This document shows positions 8,274 through 16,831 of a stretch of DNA of 30,779 bases, piece after piece. Below the pieces are notes generated by a model. It searched no databases and was not told where the DNA came from. It worked only from the letters and a program-made list of their open reading frames with translations. Source of the stretch: Cloacibacterium sp964530915 (lineage in GTDB: Bacteria > Bacteroidota > Bacteroidia > Flavobacteriales > Weeksellaceae). The stretch is taken from the NCBI GenBank assembly GCA_964530915.1, contig CAZHCK010000026.1, forward strand, positions 1-30,779, given 5' to 3'. Position 1 is the first letter of the stretch, and the number at the start of each line of letters is the position of its first letter. Both the position numbers and the translations under genes were made by a program.

Positions 8274-8287
8274 ATGATGAAAGTCAT
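8274..8287. promoter_or_regulatory. Candidate Crp/Fnr-family binding site 2 (upstream of ccoS-ccoNO)
   Basis: ATGATGAAAGTCAT is a dyad with TGA-N6-TCA and shares nine fixed bases (ATGAT-N4-GTCA) with the site at 5751-5764. It resembles the Anr/Fnr consensus TTGATnnnnGTCAA. Its centre (8280.5) is about 55 bases before the predicted transcription start of ccoS. Confidence 0.5.
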
Positions 8288-8302
8288 TAAAAAACATTAA
8301 TT

Positions 8303-8329
8303 TTGAAGCGTAAATTCATTTTATATTTG
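8303..8329 (+). promoter_or_regulatory. Candidate promoter for ccoS-ccoNOQP
   Basis: TTG at 8303-8305 and TATATTTG at 8322-8329 (exact TAnnTTTG) are 16 bases apart, slightly short of the usual 17-23. The predicted start of transcription (about 8335-8337) falls on or next to the GTG start codon of ccoS. Confidence 0.5.
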
Positions 8330-8336
8330 TAAAATC

Positions 8337-8516
8337 GTGGAAATTCTCTATTTAATGATCATCTGCAGCGTCTCTTTAGCTGTAATTTTTCTAATAGTTT
8401 TTATTATTAGTGCCAAGAATGGTCAGTTTGACGATGACGAATCTCCCGCTGTAAGAGTCCTTCTTGAAGACAAGAAGCAAGAAACAGAAAACAAAGAAGA
8501 AACAGAAAAAAATTAA
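8337..8516 (+). CDS. ccoS: cbb3-type oxidase assembly protein CcoS
   Basis: A 59-residue single-pass membrane protein that starts with GTG at 8337. It begins MEILYLMIICSVSLAVIFLI, giving one transmembrane helix at about residues 3-25, followed by the CcoS-like SAKNGQFDDDESPAVRVL stretch and a Glu/Lys-rich tail. CcoS is needed for cofactor insertion into cbb3 oxidase in proteobacteria. Its place between ccoI and ccoNO is the normal gene order. No in-frame ATG lies upstream; an internal ATG at 8355 would cut into the helix, so GTG is preferred. It ends 14 bases before ccoNO. Confidence 0.88.
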   Translation: MEILYLMIICSVSLAVIFLIVFIISAKNGQFDDDESPAVRVLLEDKKQETENKEETEKN

Positions 8517-8530
8517 AGTGATTAGTTAAT

Positions 8531-10804
8531 ATGGAAACACAAAAGTTTAGTTATGACAACAGCATTGTGCGCGCATTTCTTTACGCAATGGTAGTCTTCG
8601 GTGTAGTAGGCTTCTTGGTAGGGTTAATCGTAGCAACATTGCTCTTCTTCCCTTCACTTCCGGAATATATTTTCGGTACAGATGATATTACTATTAGTCA
8701 GAATAGTAATATTATGGGATTAGTAAAAACTCAAGGCGCATTTGGTTTCGGTAGATTGAGAATGCTTCACACTAGTGCAGTAATTTTCGCATTCGTAGGA
8801 AACTGTATTTTCGCAGGAGTTTATTATTCTATTCAGAGATTATTAAAAGCAAGAATGTTCAGTGATGTTCTTTCTTGGATTAATTTCTGGGGTTGGCAAT
8901 TAATTATCGTTACTGTGGTAGTTACTTTCCTTATGGGAATTAACACTTCTAAAGAGTACGCAGAACACGAATGGCCAATCGATATTATGATTGCTCTAGT
9001 ATGGGTAGTATTCGGTATCAATATGTTTGGTACTATTGCCAAGAGAAGAGTAAGACACCTTTACGTAGCGATTTGGTTCTACATCGCAGGATGGATTGGA
9101 ATCACAATGTTACACATTTTCAACAACTTAGAAGTTCCATTATCATTTGCAGGATGGAAATCTTATTCAGCTTATGCTGGAGTAAAAGATGCTTTAGTAC
9201 AATGGTGGTATGGTCACAATGCAGTAGCATTCTTCCTTACGACTCCAGTACTTGGTTTAATGTATTATTTCATGCCAAAAGCTGCTGATAGACCTGTATT
9301 CTCTTACAAATTATCTATCATTCACTTCTGGTCATTAATTTTCATTTACATCTGGGCAGGTCCTCACCACTTAATTTATACAGCTTTACCAGGTTGGGCT
9401 CAAGCTTTAGGTACTACATTCTCTATTGCTCTTATCGCACCATCTTGGGGAGGTATGCTTAATGGTTTATTAACCTTAAGAGGAGCATGGGATAAAGTAA
9501 GAGAAAATCCTGTTCTTAAATTCTTCGTAGTAGCAGTTACTTGTTATGGTATGGCAACTTTCGAAGGACCACTTTTAGCAACAAAAACTTTAAATAAAAT
9601 CGGTCACTATACAGACTGGGTAATTGGTCACGTTCACGTAGGTGCATTAGGATGGAATGGCTTCATTGCATTTGGTATGCTTTACTACTTACTACCAATT
9701 ATGTGGAGAACAAAACTATGGTCTGTAAAATTAGCTAACTGGCACTTCTGGTTAGGTACATTAGGTATTATTTTCTATGCAATTCCTTTATATGTTGCTG
9801 GATTTACACAAGGTCTAATGTGGAAACAATTTAACCCAGACGGAACATTAGTTTACAAAAACTTCTTAGATACAGTTACTGCAATTATTCCTCACTACCA
9901 AATGAGATTTGTAGGTGGATTATTATACATCTCTGGTTCTATTTTAATGGTAATTAACCTTATTGCAACAGTAAGACAAGGTTCATTCGAAAAAGAAGTT
10001 CCAGTAGAAGCTCCTGCATTAGCTAAAATTTCTGACGCTAGAAAAGAAGGAGAAGGAAAACACCTTTGGTTAGAAAGAATGCCATTATATTTAACTCTAT
10101 TATCTTTCGTGGCATTAGCAATTGGAGGTATGGTAGAAATTATCCCTACATTAACTGTAAAAGATAATGTTCCTACTATCGCATCAGTAAAACCTTATAC
10201 CCCACTAGAATTAGAAGGTAGAGATTTATACATCAGAGAAGGATGTAACGCTTGTCACTCACAAATGATTAGACCATTTAGAGATGAAGTTGTACGTTAC
10301 AATGGTAAAAACGGTCAATACTCTAAAGCTGGTGAATATGTTTATGACAGACCATTCTTATGGGGTTCTAAAAGAACTGGACCAGACTTACACAGAGAAG
10401 GTGGTAAAAACCCAGATACTTGGCATTTCAAACACATGTTAAACCCAAGAGTTACTTCTCCAGGTTCTATCATGCCAAGATATCCATGGTTAATCTATAA
10501 CGAACTAGACAGAACTAAAACTAAGGATAAATTAGTATTATTGAAAAATGTATTTGGTCACCCATATACAGATGAAGAAATCAATAATGTAGACAAATTA
10601 GTAGACGAACAAGCTGCTAAAATTGTAGAAGGAATCTATTCTGGTGATGCTGAAATCAAAAAAGCATTTGATGCTCAAAAAGCTCAGCAAGGTGCAGCAT
10701 TTGTTCCTGTAGAAAAGAGAGAAATCGTTGCTTTAATTGCTTATTTACAAAGATTAGGTACAGACATTAAAACTACCGAAGTAAAAACAGCAAGCAATAA
10801 TTAA
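8531..10804 (+). CDS. ccoNO: cbb3-type cytochrome c oxidase, fused subunits I and II (CcoN-CcoO)
   Basis: The catalytic core of the high-affinity oxidase in the inner membrane, reducing O2 to water and conserving energy as proton motive force. The 757-residue product joins CcoN (about residues 1-490, haem-copper oxidase fold) to CcoO (about 510-757), a fusion known in Bacteroidota. Visible ligand-type histidines in CcoN are His80 (MLHTSAV), His229 (WYGHNAV), His279-His280 (AGPHHLIYT) and His367/His369 (GHVHVGALGWNGF). CcoO has an anchor helix, a haem c site CNACH (572-576) and a likely axial Met648 in SIMPRYPWL. Spacing to ccoS (14 bases) and ccoQ (26 bases) suggests one transcript. Confidence 0.97.
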   Translation: METQKFSYDNSIVRAFLYAMVVFGVVGFLVGLIVATLLFFPSLPEYIFGTDDITISQNSNIMGLVKTQGAFGFGRLRMLHTSAVIFAFVGNCIFAGVYYSIQRLLKARMFSDVLSWINFWGWQLIIVTVVVTFLMGINTSKEYAEHEWPIDIMIALVWVVFGINMFGTIAKRRVRHLYVAIWFYIAGWIGITMLHIFNNLEVPLSFAGWKSYSAYAGVKDALVQWWYGHNAVAFFLTTPVLGLMYYFMPKAADRPVFSYKLSIIHFWSLIFIYIWAGPHHLIYTALPGWAQALGTTFSIALIAPSWGGMLNGLLTLRGAWDKVRENPVLKFFVVAVTCYGMATFEGPLLATKTLNKIGHYTDWVIGHVHVGALGWNGFIAFGMLYYLLPIMWRTKLWSVKLANWHFWLGTLGIIFYAIPLYVAGFTQGLMWKQFNPDGTLVYKNFLDTVTAIIPHYQMRFVGGLLYISGSILMVINLIATVRQGSFEKEVPVEAPALAKISDARKEGEGKHLWLERMPLYLTLLSFVALAIGGMVEIIPTLTVKDNVPTIASVKPYTPLELEGRDLYIREGCNACHSQMIRPFRDEVVRYNGKNGQYSKAGEYVYDRPFLWGSKRTGPDLHREGGKNPDTWHFKHMLNPRVTSPGSIMPRYPWLIYNELDRTKTKDKLVLLKNVFGHPYTDEEINNVDKLVDEQAAKIVEGIYSGDAEIKKAFDAQKAQQGAAFVPVEKREIVALIAYLQRLGTDIKTTEVKTASNN

Positions 10805-10813
10805 TAATCTAAT

Positions 10814-10820
10814 AAAGGAG
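10814..10820 (+). promoter_or_regulatory. Shine-Dalgarno sequence before ccoQ
   Basis: AAAGGAG lies ten bases upstream of the ccoQ ATG. Such a strong match is uncommon among the other genes of this window, which mostly have A-rich leaders. It supports the start chosen for ccoQ. Confidence 0.6.
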
Positions 10821-10830
10821 TTTTTTCAAT

Positions 10831-11013
10831 ATGATACCAAGTAATATTAAAGATATCTTAGCAAATATAGATAATGCAGGATTCTATCAAACATTGTCTA
10901 TGATTATCTTTATCATATTTTTCATAAGCACCGTGTTATACGTTCTATCTAGACCGAAAAAACACTACAGCGAAGTTGAAAAAGCTCCTTTAGAAGATGA
11001 TCATAACAATTAA
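10831..11013 (+). CDS. ccoQ: CcoQ-like small subunit of cbb3 oxidase
   Basis: A 60-residue protein with one transmembrane helix (about residues 20-42, TLSMIIFIIFFISTVLYVL) followed by a short charged cytoplasmic tail (RPKKHYSEVEKAPLEDD). The sequence itself is too short and variable to prove the family. Size, topology and its place between ccoO and ccoP make it the CcoQ position homologue. CcoQ helps to stabilise the oxidase complex in proteobacteria. It has a strong ribosome site and sits 21 bases before ccoP. Confidence 0.82.
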   Translation: MIPSNIKDILANIDNAGFYQTLSMIIFIIFFISTVLYVLSRPKKHYSEVEKAPLEDDHNN

Positions 11014-11034
11014 AAGTTCTAAAAAACAAGAGTC

Positions 11035-11904
11035 ATGAAACATAGAACACCCGTACTTGTAAACATAGTAGCAATATTATTTATCTTAGTATTTTTATTC
11101 TACATGTTTATACAAAATACCTCTTTCCTATCTTCTCCTTATTTCTGGGGAACTATTGTAATAGGTATTGTTTTAGCATACATTTTCAATGCTATCGGTG
11201 CATTAGCTGAAAACGAAAGATTTAAGCAAATGACCGATGAAGAAAAAGCTACTTTCTTAAAAGAAAAAGAAATACCATATTTCAAAAGAGTATATGATAG
11301 TGCTTTCAAAAAACAATCAGATGTTGAAGAAAAAGACATTCTTATTGACCATGGTTTTGATGGCATCAAAGAATTAGATAATCAACTACCAAAATGGTGG
11401 TTAGGTCTATTTTACTTTGGCGTAATTTATGCAGTAGTTTATTTAATTGCATACTCAGTTTCAGATTTTGCTCACCCAGACAAAGAATATGAAGCAGAGC
11501 ACAAACAACAATTAGCAGATATCGCAGCTTATGATGCTGTTACTCCTAAAGCGACTATCGAAACTGCAAAATACAATGCAGATAATATTGCAGAAGGAGA
11601 ACAAATCTTCAAGACCAACTGTGTATCATGTCACAGTGAAGGTGGAAAAGGAGGAATTGGACCAAACCTAACAGATGATTTCTGGATCAACCAACCAGAA
11701 AAATCATTATTCAAAAATGTATTCCACATGGTAGAAAATGGTAGTCCAAATAACCCTACGATGCAAGCTTTCGGTAAAAATGGAGTTCTTAACGGTAACG
11801 ACATTGAAAAAGTAGCTGCATACATCTACCACATTAACCAAGAAATGCCAGATGCTGCTGGTGGAGCTGCTCCACAAGGAACCAAGGCAAATTGGGAAAA
11901 ATAA
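11035..11904 (+). CDS. ccoP: cbb3-type oxidase subunit III (CcoP), mono-haem form
   Basis: A membrane-bound cytochrome c that passes electrons to CcoO and CcoN. The 289-residue protein has membrane helices at about 8-28, 35-56 and 125-148. It has the conserved CcoP stretch HGFDGIKELDNQLPKWWL, then one cytochrome c domain with CVSCH (196-200) and a likely axial methionine at 243 (NPTMQAFG). Proteobacterial CcoP carries two haem c domains; only one is present here. The N-terminal part has two helices before the conserved stretch, one more than in simple CcoP. The C terminus ends in a short Gly/Ala-rich tail. Confidence 0.95.
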   Translation: MKHRTPVLVNIVAILFILVFLFYMFIQNTSFLSSPYFWGTIVIGIVLAYIFNAIGALAENERFKQMTDEEKATFLKEKEIPYFKRVYDSAFKKQSDVEEKDILIDHGFDGIKELDNQLPKWWLGLFYFGVIYAVVYLIAYSVSDFAHPDKEYEAEHKQQLADIAAYDAVTPKATIETAKYNADNIAEGEQIFKTNCVSCHSEGGKGGIGPNLTDDFWINQPEKSLFKNVFHMVENGSPNNPTMQAFGKNGVLNGNDIEKVAAYIYHINQEMPDAAGGAAPQGTKANWEK

Positions 11905-11923
11905 AATTAAAAAATTATATTTG
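11892..11923 (+). promoter_or_regulatory. Candidate promoter for ccoG-ccoH
   Basis: TTG at 11892-11894 and TATATTTG at 11916-11923 are separated by 21 bases, an exact fit to the flavobacterial TTG-N17-23-TAnnTTTG form. The -33 element overlaps the end of ccoP. It would start transcription near 11930, about 45 bases before ccoG, so the assembly genes could be expressed apart from the structural genes. Confidence 0.6.
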
Positions 11924-11974
11924 TTATAAAAGAAAATATGAAAAGTTAGTTTTTATAATAAATAACATACAAAA

Positions 11975-13420
11975 ATGGCTAATAAAGAAGAACAATTTGG
12001 CGCAGGTCAAGTAATTCATGCAGAAACCTTCAGAGATTCTGTAGCAACTATAGAACAAACTGGTTCTAGAAAATGGGTATATCCTAAAAAACCAAAAGGG
12101 AAATTTACCAATTACAGAGATATTGTCACATTCTTTTTATTAGCCGTTTTTTTTATCACTCCGTTTATTAAAATAAATGGAAATGCAATGCTCAAAATAA
12201 ATATTATCGATAGAGAATTTTTTATTTTCGGGCAACCATTCTATCCGCAAGACTTCTTTATTCTTGCATTAGGAGCAATTACCTCTCTTGTTTTCATTAT
12301 TCTTTTTACCGTAATTTTTGGTAGAATTTTCTGTGGATGGATTTGTCCACAAACCATTTTTATGGAAGGCGTTTTCCGTAAAATAGAATATTGGATTGAA
12401 GGAGATAGAAACAAACAAATTAGATTAGCCAGTCAACCTTGGAATGCAGAAAAAATCTGGAAAAAAGGATTGAAATGGTCTGTATATGTAGTAATCTCTC
12501 TTATCATTACTCACTGGATGTTCATGTACATCGTAGGTGTGGAAGACACGCTGAAAATTATGAAAGGAGGACCGGTAGAATACCCTACTAATTTCATTGT
12601 AATGGTCATTTTCACAGGATTATTTTACTTCGTTTTTGCTTGGTTCAGAGAGCAAGTTTGTACACTCGTTTGTCCTTATGGTAGATTACAAGGTGTATTG
12701 ATTGACAAAGAAACCGTAAACGTTTTCTACGATTATAAAAGAGGTGAAAACAGAGCAAAATGGAGAAAAGGTGAAGACAGAAAAGCTGCAGGAAAAGGAG
12801 ATTGTATCGATTGTAATCAGTGCGTAGTCGTTTGTCCTACTGGTATTGACATCAGAAATGGCCAACAGTTAGAATGTATCAACTGTACCATGTGTATTGA
12901 TGCTTGTGATGAGGTAATGATCAAAACAGGTTTACCTACAGGTCTTATTCGTTACGCTACAGAAGACGAAATCGAAAAAGAAGAAAAATTCAAATTTACT
13001 AATAGAATGAAAGCATACTCGCTAGTTCTATTAGCATTAGTAGGTGTTTTAGGCTATTTATTAAACAACAGAGGTGGTTTAGAAGCTAAATTCATCAAAC
13101 CAGCGGGAAGTTCTTTCTATGTGAAAGACGGGAAAATTAATAATACCTACAATTACACCTTCCTAAACAAAACTAATGATGATAAACTTGTTACCATAAA
13201 AGTAATTGAACCAAAACATGGTGAAGTTATTTTCAGTGGAAACAGTACTATCGCTCTAAAACGTGACAAAATCACCAAAGGAACTGTAAATGTAAGTTTC
13301 CCTGAAAAAGAAGTTAACCAACCAAAATTAATTGTTACTTTTGGCGTTTATGATTCTAAAGGAAAGCTTTTAGACACTTTCGAAACCAATTTTGAAGGTC
13401 CATTTAAGTTACAATTCTAA
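11975..13420 (+). CDS. ccoG: Cytochrome c oxidase accessory protein CcoG (polyferredoxin-like)
   Basis: A 481-residue membrane protein with several N-terminal helices, paired membrane cysteine motifs CGWICP (Cys120, Cys124) and CTLVCP (Cys229, Cys233), and two ferredoxin-type [4Fe-4S] motifs: Cys277/280/283/287 and Cys301/304/307/311. A helix at about 345-362 leads to a C-terminal Ig-like domain (FixG_C type). CcoG of Rhodobacter capsulatus has been reported to act as a cupric reductase in copper supply to the oxidase; the same role here is inferred. It follows ccoP after a 70-base gap that holds a promoter match, and ccoH comes 20 bases later. Confidence 0.95.
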   Translation: MANKEEQFGAGQVIHAETFRDSVATIEQTGSRKWVYPKKPKGKFTNYRDIVTFFLLAVFFITPFIKINGNAMLKINIIDREFFIFGQPFYPQDFFILALGAITSLVFIILFTVIFGRIFCGWICPQTIFMEGVFRKIEYWIEGDRNKQIRLASQPWNAEKIWKKGLKWSVYVVISLIITHWMFMYIVGVEDTLKIMKGGPVEYPTNFIVMVIFTGLFYFVFAWFREQVCTLVCPYGRLQGVLIDKETVNVFYDYKRGENRAKWRKGEDRKAAGKGDCIDCNQCVVVCPTGIDIRNGQQLECINCTMCIDACDEVMIKTGLPTGLIRYATEDEIEKEEKFKFTNRMKAYSLVLLALVGVLGYLLNNRGGLEAKFIKPAGSSFYVKDGKINNTYNYTFLNKTNDDKLVTIKVIEPKHGEVIFSGNSTIALKRDKITKGTVNVSFPEKEVNQPKLIVTFGVYDSKGKLLDTFETNFEGPFKLQF

Positions 13421-13440
13421 TTTTTTAAAAAACATTTTTA

Positions 13441-13890
13441 ATGAAATTCACTTGGGGACATGGTATAGTAGTCGCTTTAGGACTTTTTATATCCTTTATT
13501 TTATATTTAATTTTCGTTTTTCCAATTGGTAAACAGAATTCTGAATTGGTTACCGAAAATTATTATGAAGACGAATTATCTTATCAAAAAGTGATTGATG
13601 CTAAAAATAATGCTGAAACTTTAGCTACAAAACCTCAATATGCACAGTTGCCATATGGAATTAGAATTGCTTTTCCTAAAGATATCAACAATGAAAATGC
13701 TAAAATAGAGTACTATTTATACAGAACCAATGACAAAACACAAGACAAAACTGGTTCTGTACAACTAGATGCTGATAATAGCTTTTTAATTCCAAAGAAT
13801 TTTATGATTCCTGGTTCATATACTCTAAAGGTTTTATGGACTAAAGATGGAAAAGATTACCAAGTAGATTATGATGTAGAATGGAAATAA
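13441..13890 (+). CDS. ccoH: FixH/CcoH-family oxidase assembly protein
   Basis: A 149-residue protein with one N-terminal transmembrane helix (about residues 8-29) and a periplasmic beta-rich domain. The stretch ENYYEDELSYQKVIDAKNN is typical of FixH. CcoH is required for assembly or stability of cbb3 oxidase. Its gene ends inside the start of the next gene: the ATG of the SafE-like gene at 13881 lies within the last codons (GAATGGAAATAA), an overlap of ten bases that suggests coupled translation. Confidence 0.92.
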   Translation: MKFTWGHGIVVALGLFISFILYLIFVFPIGKQNSELVTENYYEDELSYQKVIDAKNNAETLATKPQYAQLPYGIRIAFPKDINNENAKIEYYLYRTNDKTQDKTGSVQLDADNSFLIPKNFMIPGSYTLKVLWTKDGKDYQVDYDVEWK

Positions 13891-14615
13891 CCCTTATTTT
13901 AGCGGCACTAGGTTTAGGTTTTGCAAGCGGATTCCACTGTATAGGAATGTGCGGTCCCATTGCGCTTTCGCTAGGATTGTCTAAAAAACAACAAGTTAAT
14001 TTCCATCTTCAAAATCTTACTTATCAATTCGGCAGAATTCTCACTTATTCTATTTTAGGAGCCATTGTAGGAATTGTTGGCGAAGGTTTTCAGCTCGCAG
14101 GAATTCAGCAATACATCAGCATTTTTGCAGGAGTTTTATTGATGATTATGGCACTTTTCTCTTTCGGAGGAGATTTTGCCTCAAAAATTCCTGCCATTAA
14201 TAATGCTTTACTTAAAGTTAAAATCAATCTCGGAAAATTTTTACAAAAATCTGATTATTCCTCTCGATTTTTAACAGGTCTATTAAACGGACTTCTTCCT
14301 TGTGGAATGGTTTATATGGCTCTTACAGCAAGTTTAGCAGCAGGTGGAATTTGGCAAAGTGCAAGTTTTATGGCCATTTTCGGTTTGGGTACATTTCCGT
14401 TCATGTTTGCCACCGTTCTTTTCGGAAATCTAATTAACACGGCAGTAAGAAATAAAATACTTAAGATTGTACCGATTATTATGCTCATTTTAGGCGGTTT
14501 ATTCATTCTAAGAGGTCTAGAATTAGGAATTCCTTACATCTCTCCTAAAAAAGAGGCTTTGAAGGTAGAAAAGAAAATGAACTCAGAGAAAACTTCAGAC
14601 GAAAACTGTCACTAA
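13881..14615 (+). CDS. SafE/DsbD-type transmembrane protein, likely metal handling for cbb3 assembly
   Basis: A 244-residue protein with about six membrane helices in two related halves. The first helix carries GFHCIGMCGP (Cys20, Cys24) and the fourth carries LLPCGMVYMA (Cys141), which is the pattern of the DsbD_2 / 'sulfite exporter TauE/SafE' families often found at the end of cco clusters. The membrane cysteines and the gene context point to copper or redox handling in oxidase maturation, not sulfite export. The hydrophilic C-terminal tail ends in ENCH, a further possible metal ligand. It overlaps ccoH by ten bases and appears to be the last gene of the cluster. Confidence 0.85.
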   Translation: MEITLILAALGLGFASGFHCIGMCGPIALSLGLSKKQQVNFHLQNLTYQFGRILTYSILGAIVGIVGEGFQLAGIQQYISIFAGVLLMIMALFSFGGDFASKIPAINNALLKVKINLGKFLQKSDYSSRFLTGLLNGLLPCGMVYMALTASLAAGGIWQSASFMAIFGLGTFPFMFATVLFGNLINTAVRNKILKIVPIIMLILGGLFILRGLELGIPYISPKKEALKVEKKMNSEKTSDENCH

Positions 14616-14654
14616 TTTTTCTTACTTTTAGCTCAGAATTTTAAAATCAAATGT

Positions 14655-15440
14655 ATGCTTAAAAAATTTACTTTTTGGCTAATTCCACTATTGGCTATTA
14701 TTCTCCAAGCTTGTGCTGTAGATTCTGTTACCACTTATCATCAAGACAAAACTACGAGCATTTTAATGAATGTAGACATGAAAGAATTGTTGGGTATGGC
14801 AAAAAATATGGGTGGCGATTCCGCAAACTCTGATAATAAACTTAAGAATTTTGAACTTTCCCCCAAAAACTGGAAAAATCTTTATGATGTAATGCAAGAA
14901 GATGTTCAGAAAAAAGGTGGTGAAATGACCAAAGATGAAGACAGTATTAGACTAATCAAAAAAATGTTTGTAAAATCTAATTTTGAAAATGATGAAATGA
15001 CAGGAATCTCTTTTAGAATGGATAAATTAACACCTGAAGAAGTTAAAAATTTCTCTAAAAATTCTAAAAAAAGCAATTTCATTAATGCCACAAGTTCTGA
15101 TAATACCATTTGGGACGGAAAAACATTAACATTAGATACAGAATATTTTAATCCTCAAACTTTTTCTGAAACCTTAAAAAAAGAAATGGCTTTAGAAGCT
15201 AAAACGGATTCAGCAAAAGCAGAATCAGAATCTGCAATTGCCATGATGAAGATGTTTAATACTAAATTCAACAACAAAATTAAGTTTGAAACTAAAATAA
15301 AATCCATTCAAGGAAAACACGATTGGGTAAAGAAAATAGACGATTATACTATTGATATGTCTTTCTCTTTTGAACAACTTTTTGACGAAAGCCTCAAATT
15401 AAACGATAAAGACAAAAAAGTAATCATCATTACAGAATAA
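14655..15440 (+). CDS. Lipoprotein of unknown function
   Basis: A 261-residue protein with a lipoprotein signal (LLAIILQAC, acylated Cys20) and no cysteine of clear function after it. The body is charged and contains repeated 'KKxFxKSNFxN'-like helical stretches and a closing FSFEQLFDESLKLNDKDKKV segment. I do not recognise the family. It is probably sorted to the outer membrane or the periplasmic face of the inner membrane. It lies 39 bases after the last cco gene on the same strand, so it may be transcribed with the cluster, but no function in oxidase assembly can be read from it. It ends at a strong terminator. Confidence 0.85.
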   Translation: MLKKFTFWLIPLLAIILQACAVDSVTTYHQDKTTSILMNVDMKELLGMAKNMGGDSANSDNKLKNFELSPKNWKNLYDVMQEDVQKKGGEMTKDEDSIRLIKKMFVKSNFENDEMTGISFRMDKLTPEEVKNFSKNSKKSNFINATSSDNTIWDGKTLTLDTEYFNPQTFSETLKKEMALEAKTDSAKAESESAIAMMKMFNTKFNNKIKFETKIKSIQGKHDWVKKIDDYTIDMSFSFEQLFDESLKLNDKDKKVIIITE

Positions 15441-15444
15441 AAAT

Positions 15445-15472
15445 AAAAACCACCGAAATTTCGGTGGTTTTT
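15445..15472. terminator. Bidirectional terminator between the lipoprotein gene and serS
   Basis: A perfect 28-base palindrome (AAAAACCACCGAAA and TTTCGGTGGTTTTT) between two convergent genes, with A- and T-runs on both sides. In form it is much like the one at 2431-2460. Confidence 0.92.
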
Positions 15473-15500
15473 TATGTTGAAAATATTTCTAATTAAAATT

Positions 15501-16769
15501 TTAATCAATCATTTCAAATCTAGCGTATTCCGCTACTTTTTTCGGTAACTTAATTCCGCCTTCTACTTGATTGTTTTCTAACAAAGCAGCCATAATTCTA
15601 GGCAAAGCCATTGCAGAACCGTTTAATGTATGTGCTAATTGCGTTTTTCCGTCACCTTTGAATCTGCATTTTAAACGATTCGCTTGGAAAGTTTCAAAAT
15701 TAGAAACAGAAGAAACTTCTAACCATTTTTCTTGTGCCGCACTCCAAACTTCGAAATCATAAGTCATCGCAGAAGTGAAACCTTGGTCGCCTCCACACAA
15801 TCTTAAAATTCTGAAAGGCAATTCTAAATCTTCTAAAATAGATTTTACGTGCGCTACCATTTCTTCTAAAGCTGCATAAGAATTTTCTGGTTTTTCTATT
15901 CTTACAATTTCTACTTTTTCGAATTGATGTAATCTGTTCAAACCACGAACATGAGCACCATAACTACCCGCTTCTCTTCTGTAACATTGTGAGAAAGCAG
16001 TATTCTTAATTGGCAAATCTTTTTCTTCTAAAATCACATCTCTGTAAATATTCGTTACGGGAACTTCTGCAGTTGGAATTAAATATAAATCATCAATTCC
16101 TACGTGATACATTTGGCCTTCTTTATCAGGCAATTGTCCGGTTCCATAACCAGAAGCTTCATTCACAACATGAGGCGGATTTACTTCTAAATAACCTGCA
16201 TCTGTATTTTTATCTAAAAAATATTGAACCAAAGCTCTTTGCAATCTCGCTCCTTTTCCTAAATAAACTGGGAAACCTGCACCAGCAATTTTTACACCTA
16301 ATTCAAAATCAATTAAATTATATTTTTTTGCCAATTCCCAATGCGGAATAGCACCTTCTCCCAATCCATGAACTTCGTGAGACTGATAAACGATTTCGTT
16401 ATCATCTGCAGAAACACCAGCTTTAACTAAATGATAAGGAATATTTGGAATTTGGTATAAAATATTAAGCAACGAAGTTTCTATTTCAGAAAGTTTTGTA
16501 GTAAGTTCTTTGGAAGACTCTTTGTATTGAGCCGTTTTAGATTTAGCAGCTTCAGCTTCTTCTTTTTTTCCTTCTTTCATTAAAATTCCTATTTCTTTAG
16601 AAATTTTATTGATTTCAGCCAATTGCGAGTCTAATTCTTGTTGTGTTTTTTTACGTTCGTCATCTAATTGGATCGCTTCATCTACCAACTCTAATTGCTT
16701 AAAATTTCTTTTTTTAAGACCTTCTAAAACGCGTTCTTTTTCTTCGCGCAAAAAACTTACTTGTAACAT
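15501..16769 (-). CDS. serS: Seryl-tRNA synthetase
   Basis: Charges tRNA-Ser with serine in the cytoplasm; a class II synthetase. The 422-residue protein has the N-terminal long coiled-coil arm (about residues 30-105), the SGYGTGQLPDKEGQMY segment, the serine-site stretch LIPTAEVPVTN, motif 2 (YRREAGSYG...RLHQFEKVEIV, about residues 262-290), GDQGFTSAMTYDFEVW, and motif 3 (HTLNGSAMALPRIMAA, about 380-395). All are intact. It stands alone with its own promoter box upstream and a terminator shared with the convergent lipoprotein gene. Confidence 0.98.
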   Translation of the reverse strand: MLQVSFLREEKERVLEGLKKRNFKQLELVDEAIQLDDERKKTQQELDSQLAEINKISKEIGILMKEGKKEEAEAAKSKTAQYKESSKELTTKLSEIETSLLNILYQIPNIPYHLVKAGVSADDNEIVYQSHEVHGLGEGAIPHWELAKKYNLIDFELGVKIAGAGFPVYLGKGARLQRALVQYFLDKNTDAGYLEVNPPHVVNEASGYGTGQLPDKEGQMYHVGIDDLYLIPTAEVPVTNIYRDVILEEKDLPIKNTAFSQCYRREAGSYGAHVRGLNRLHQFEKVEIVRIEKPENSYAALEEMVAHVKSILEDLELPFRILRLCGGDQGFTSAMTYDFEVWSAAQEKWLEVSSVSNFETFQANRLKCRFKGDGKTQLAHTLNGSAMALPRIMAALLENNQVEGGIKLPKKVAEYARFEMID

Positions 16770-16831
16770 CTTATTTGGTTTGAGATTTAAGATTTGAGTC
16801 TGAAATAAAACTCAAATTTTAATGATTTATG

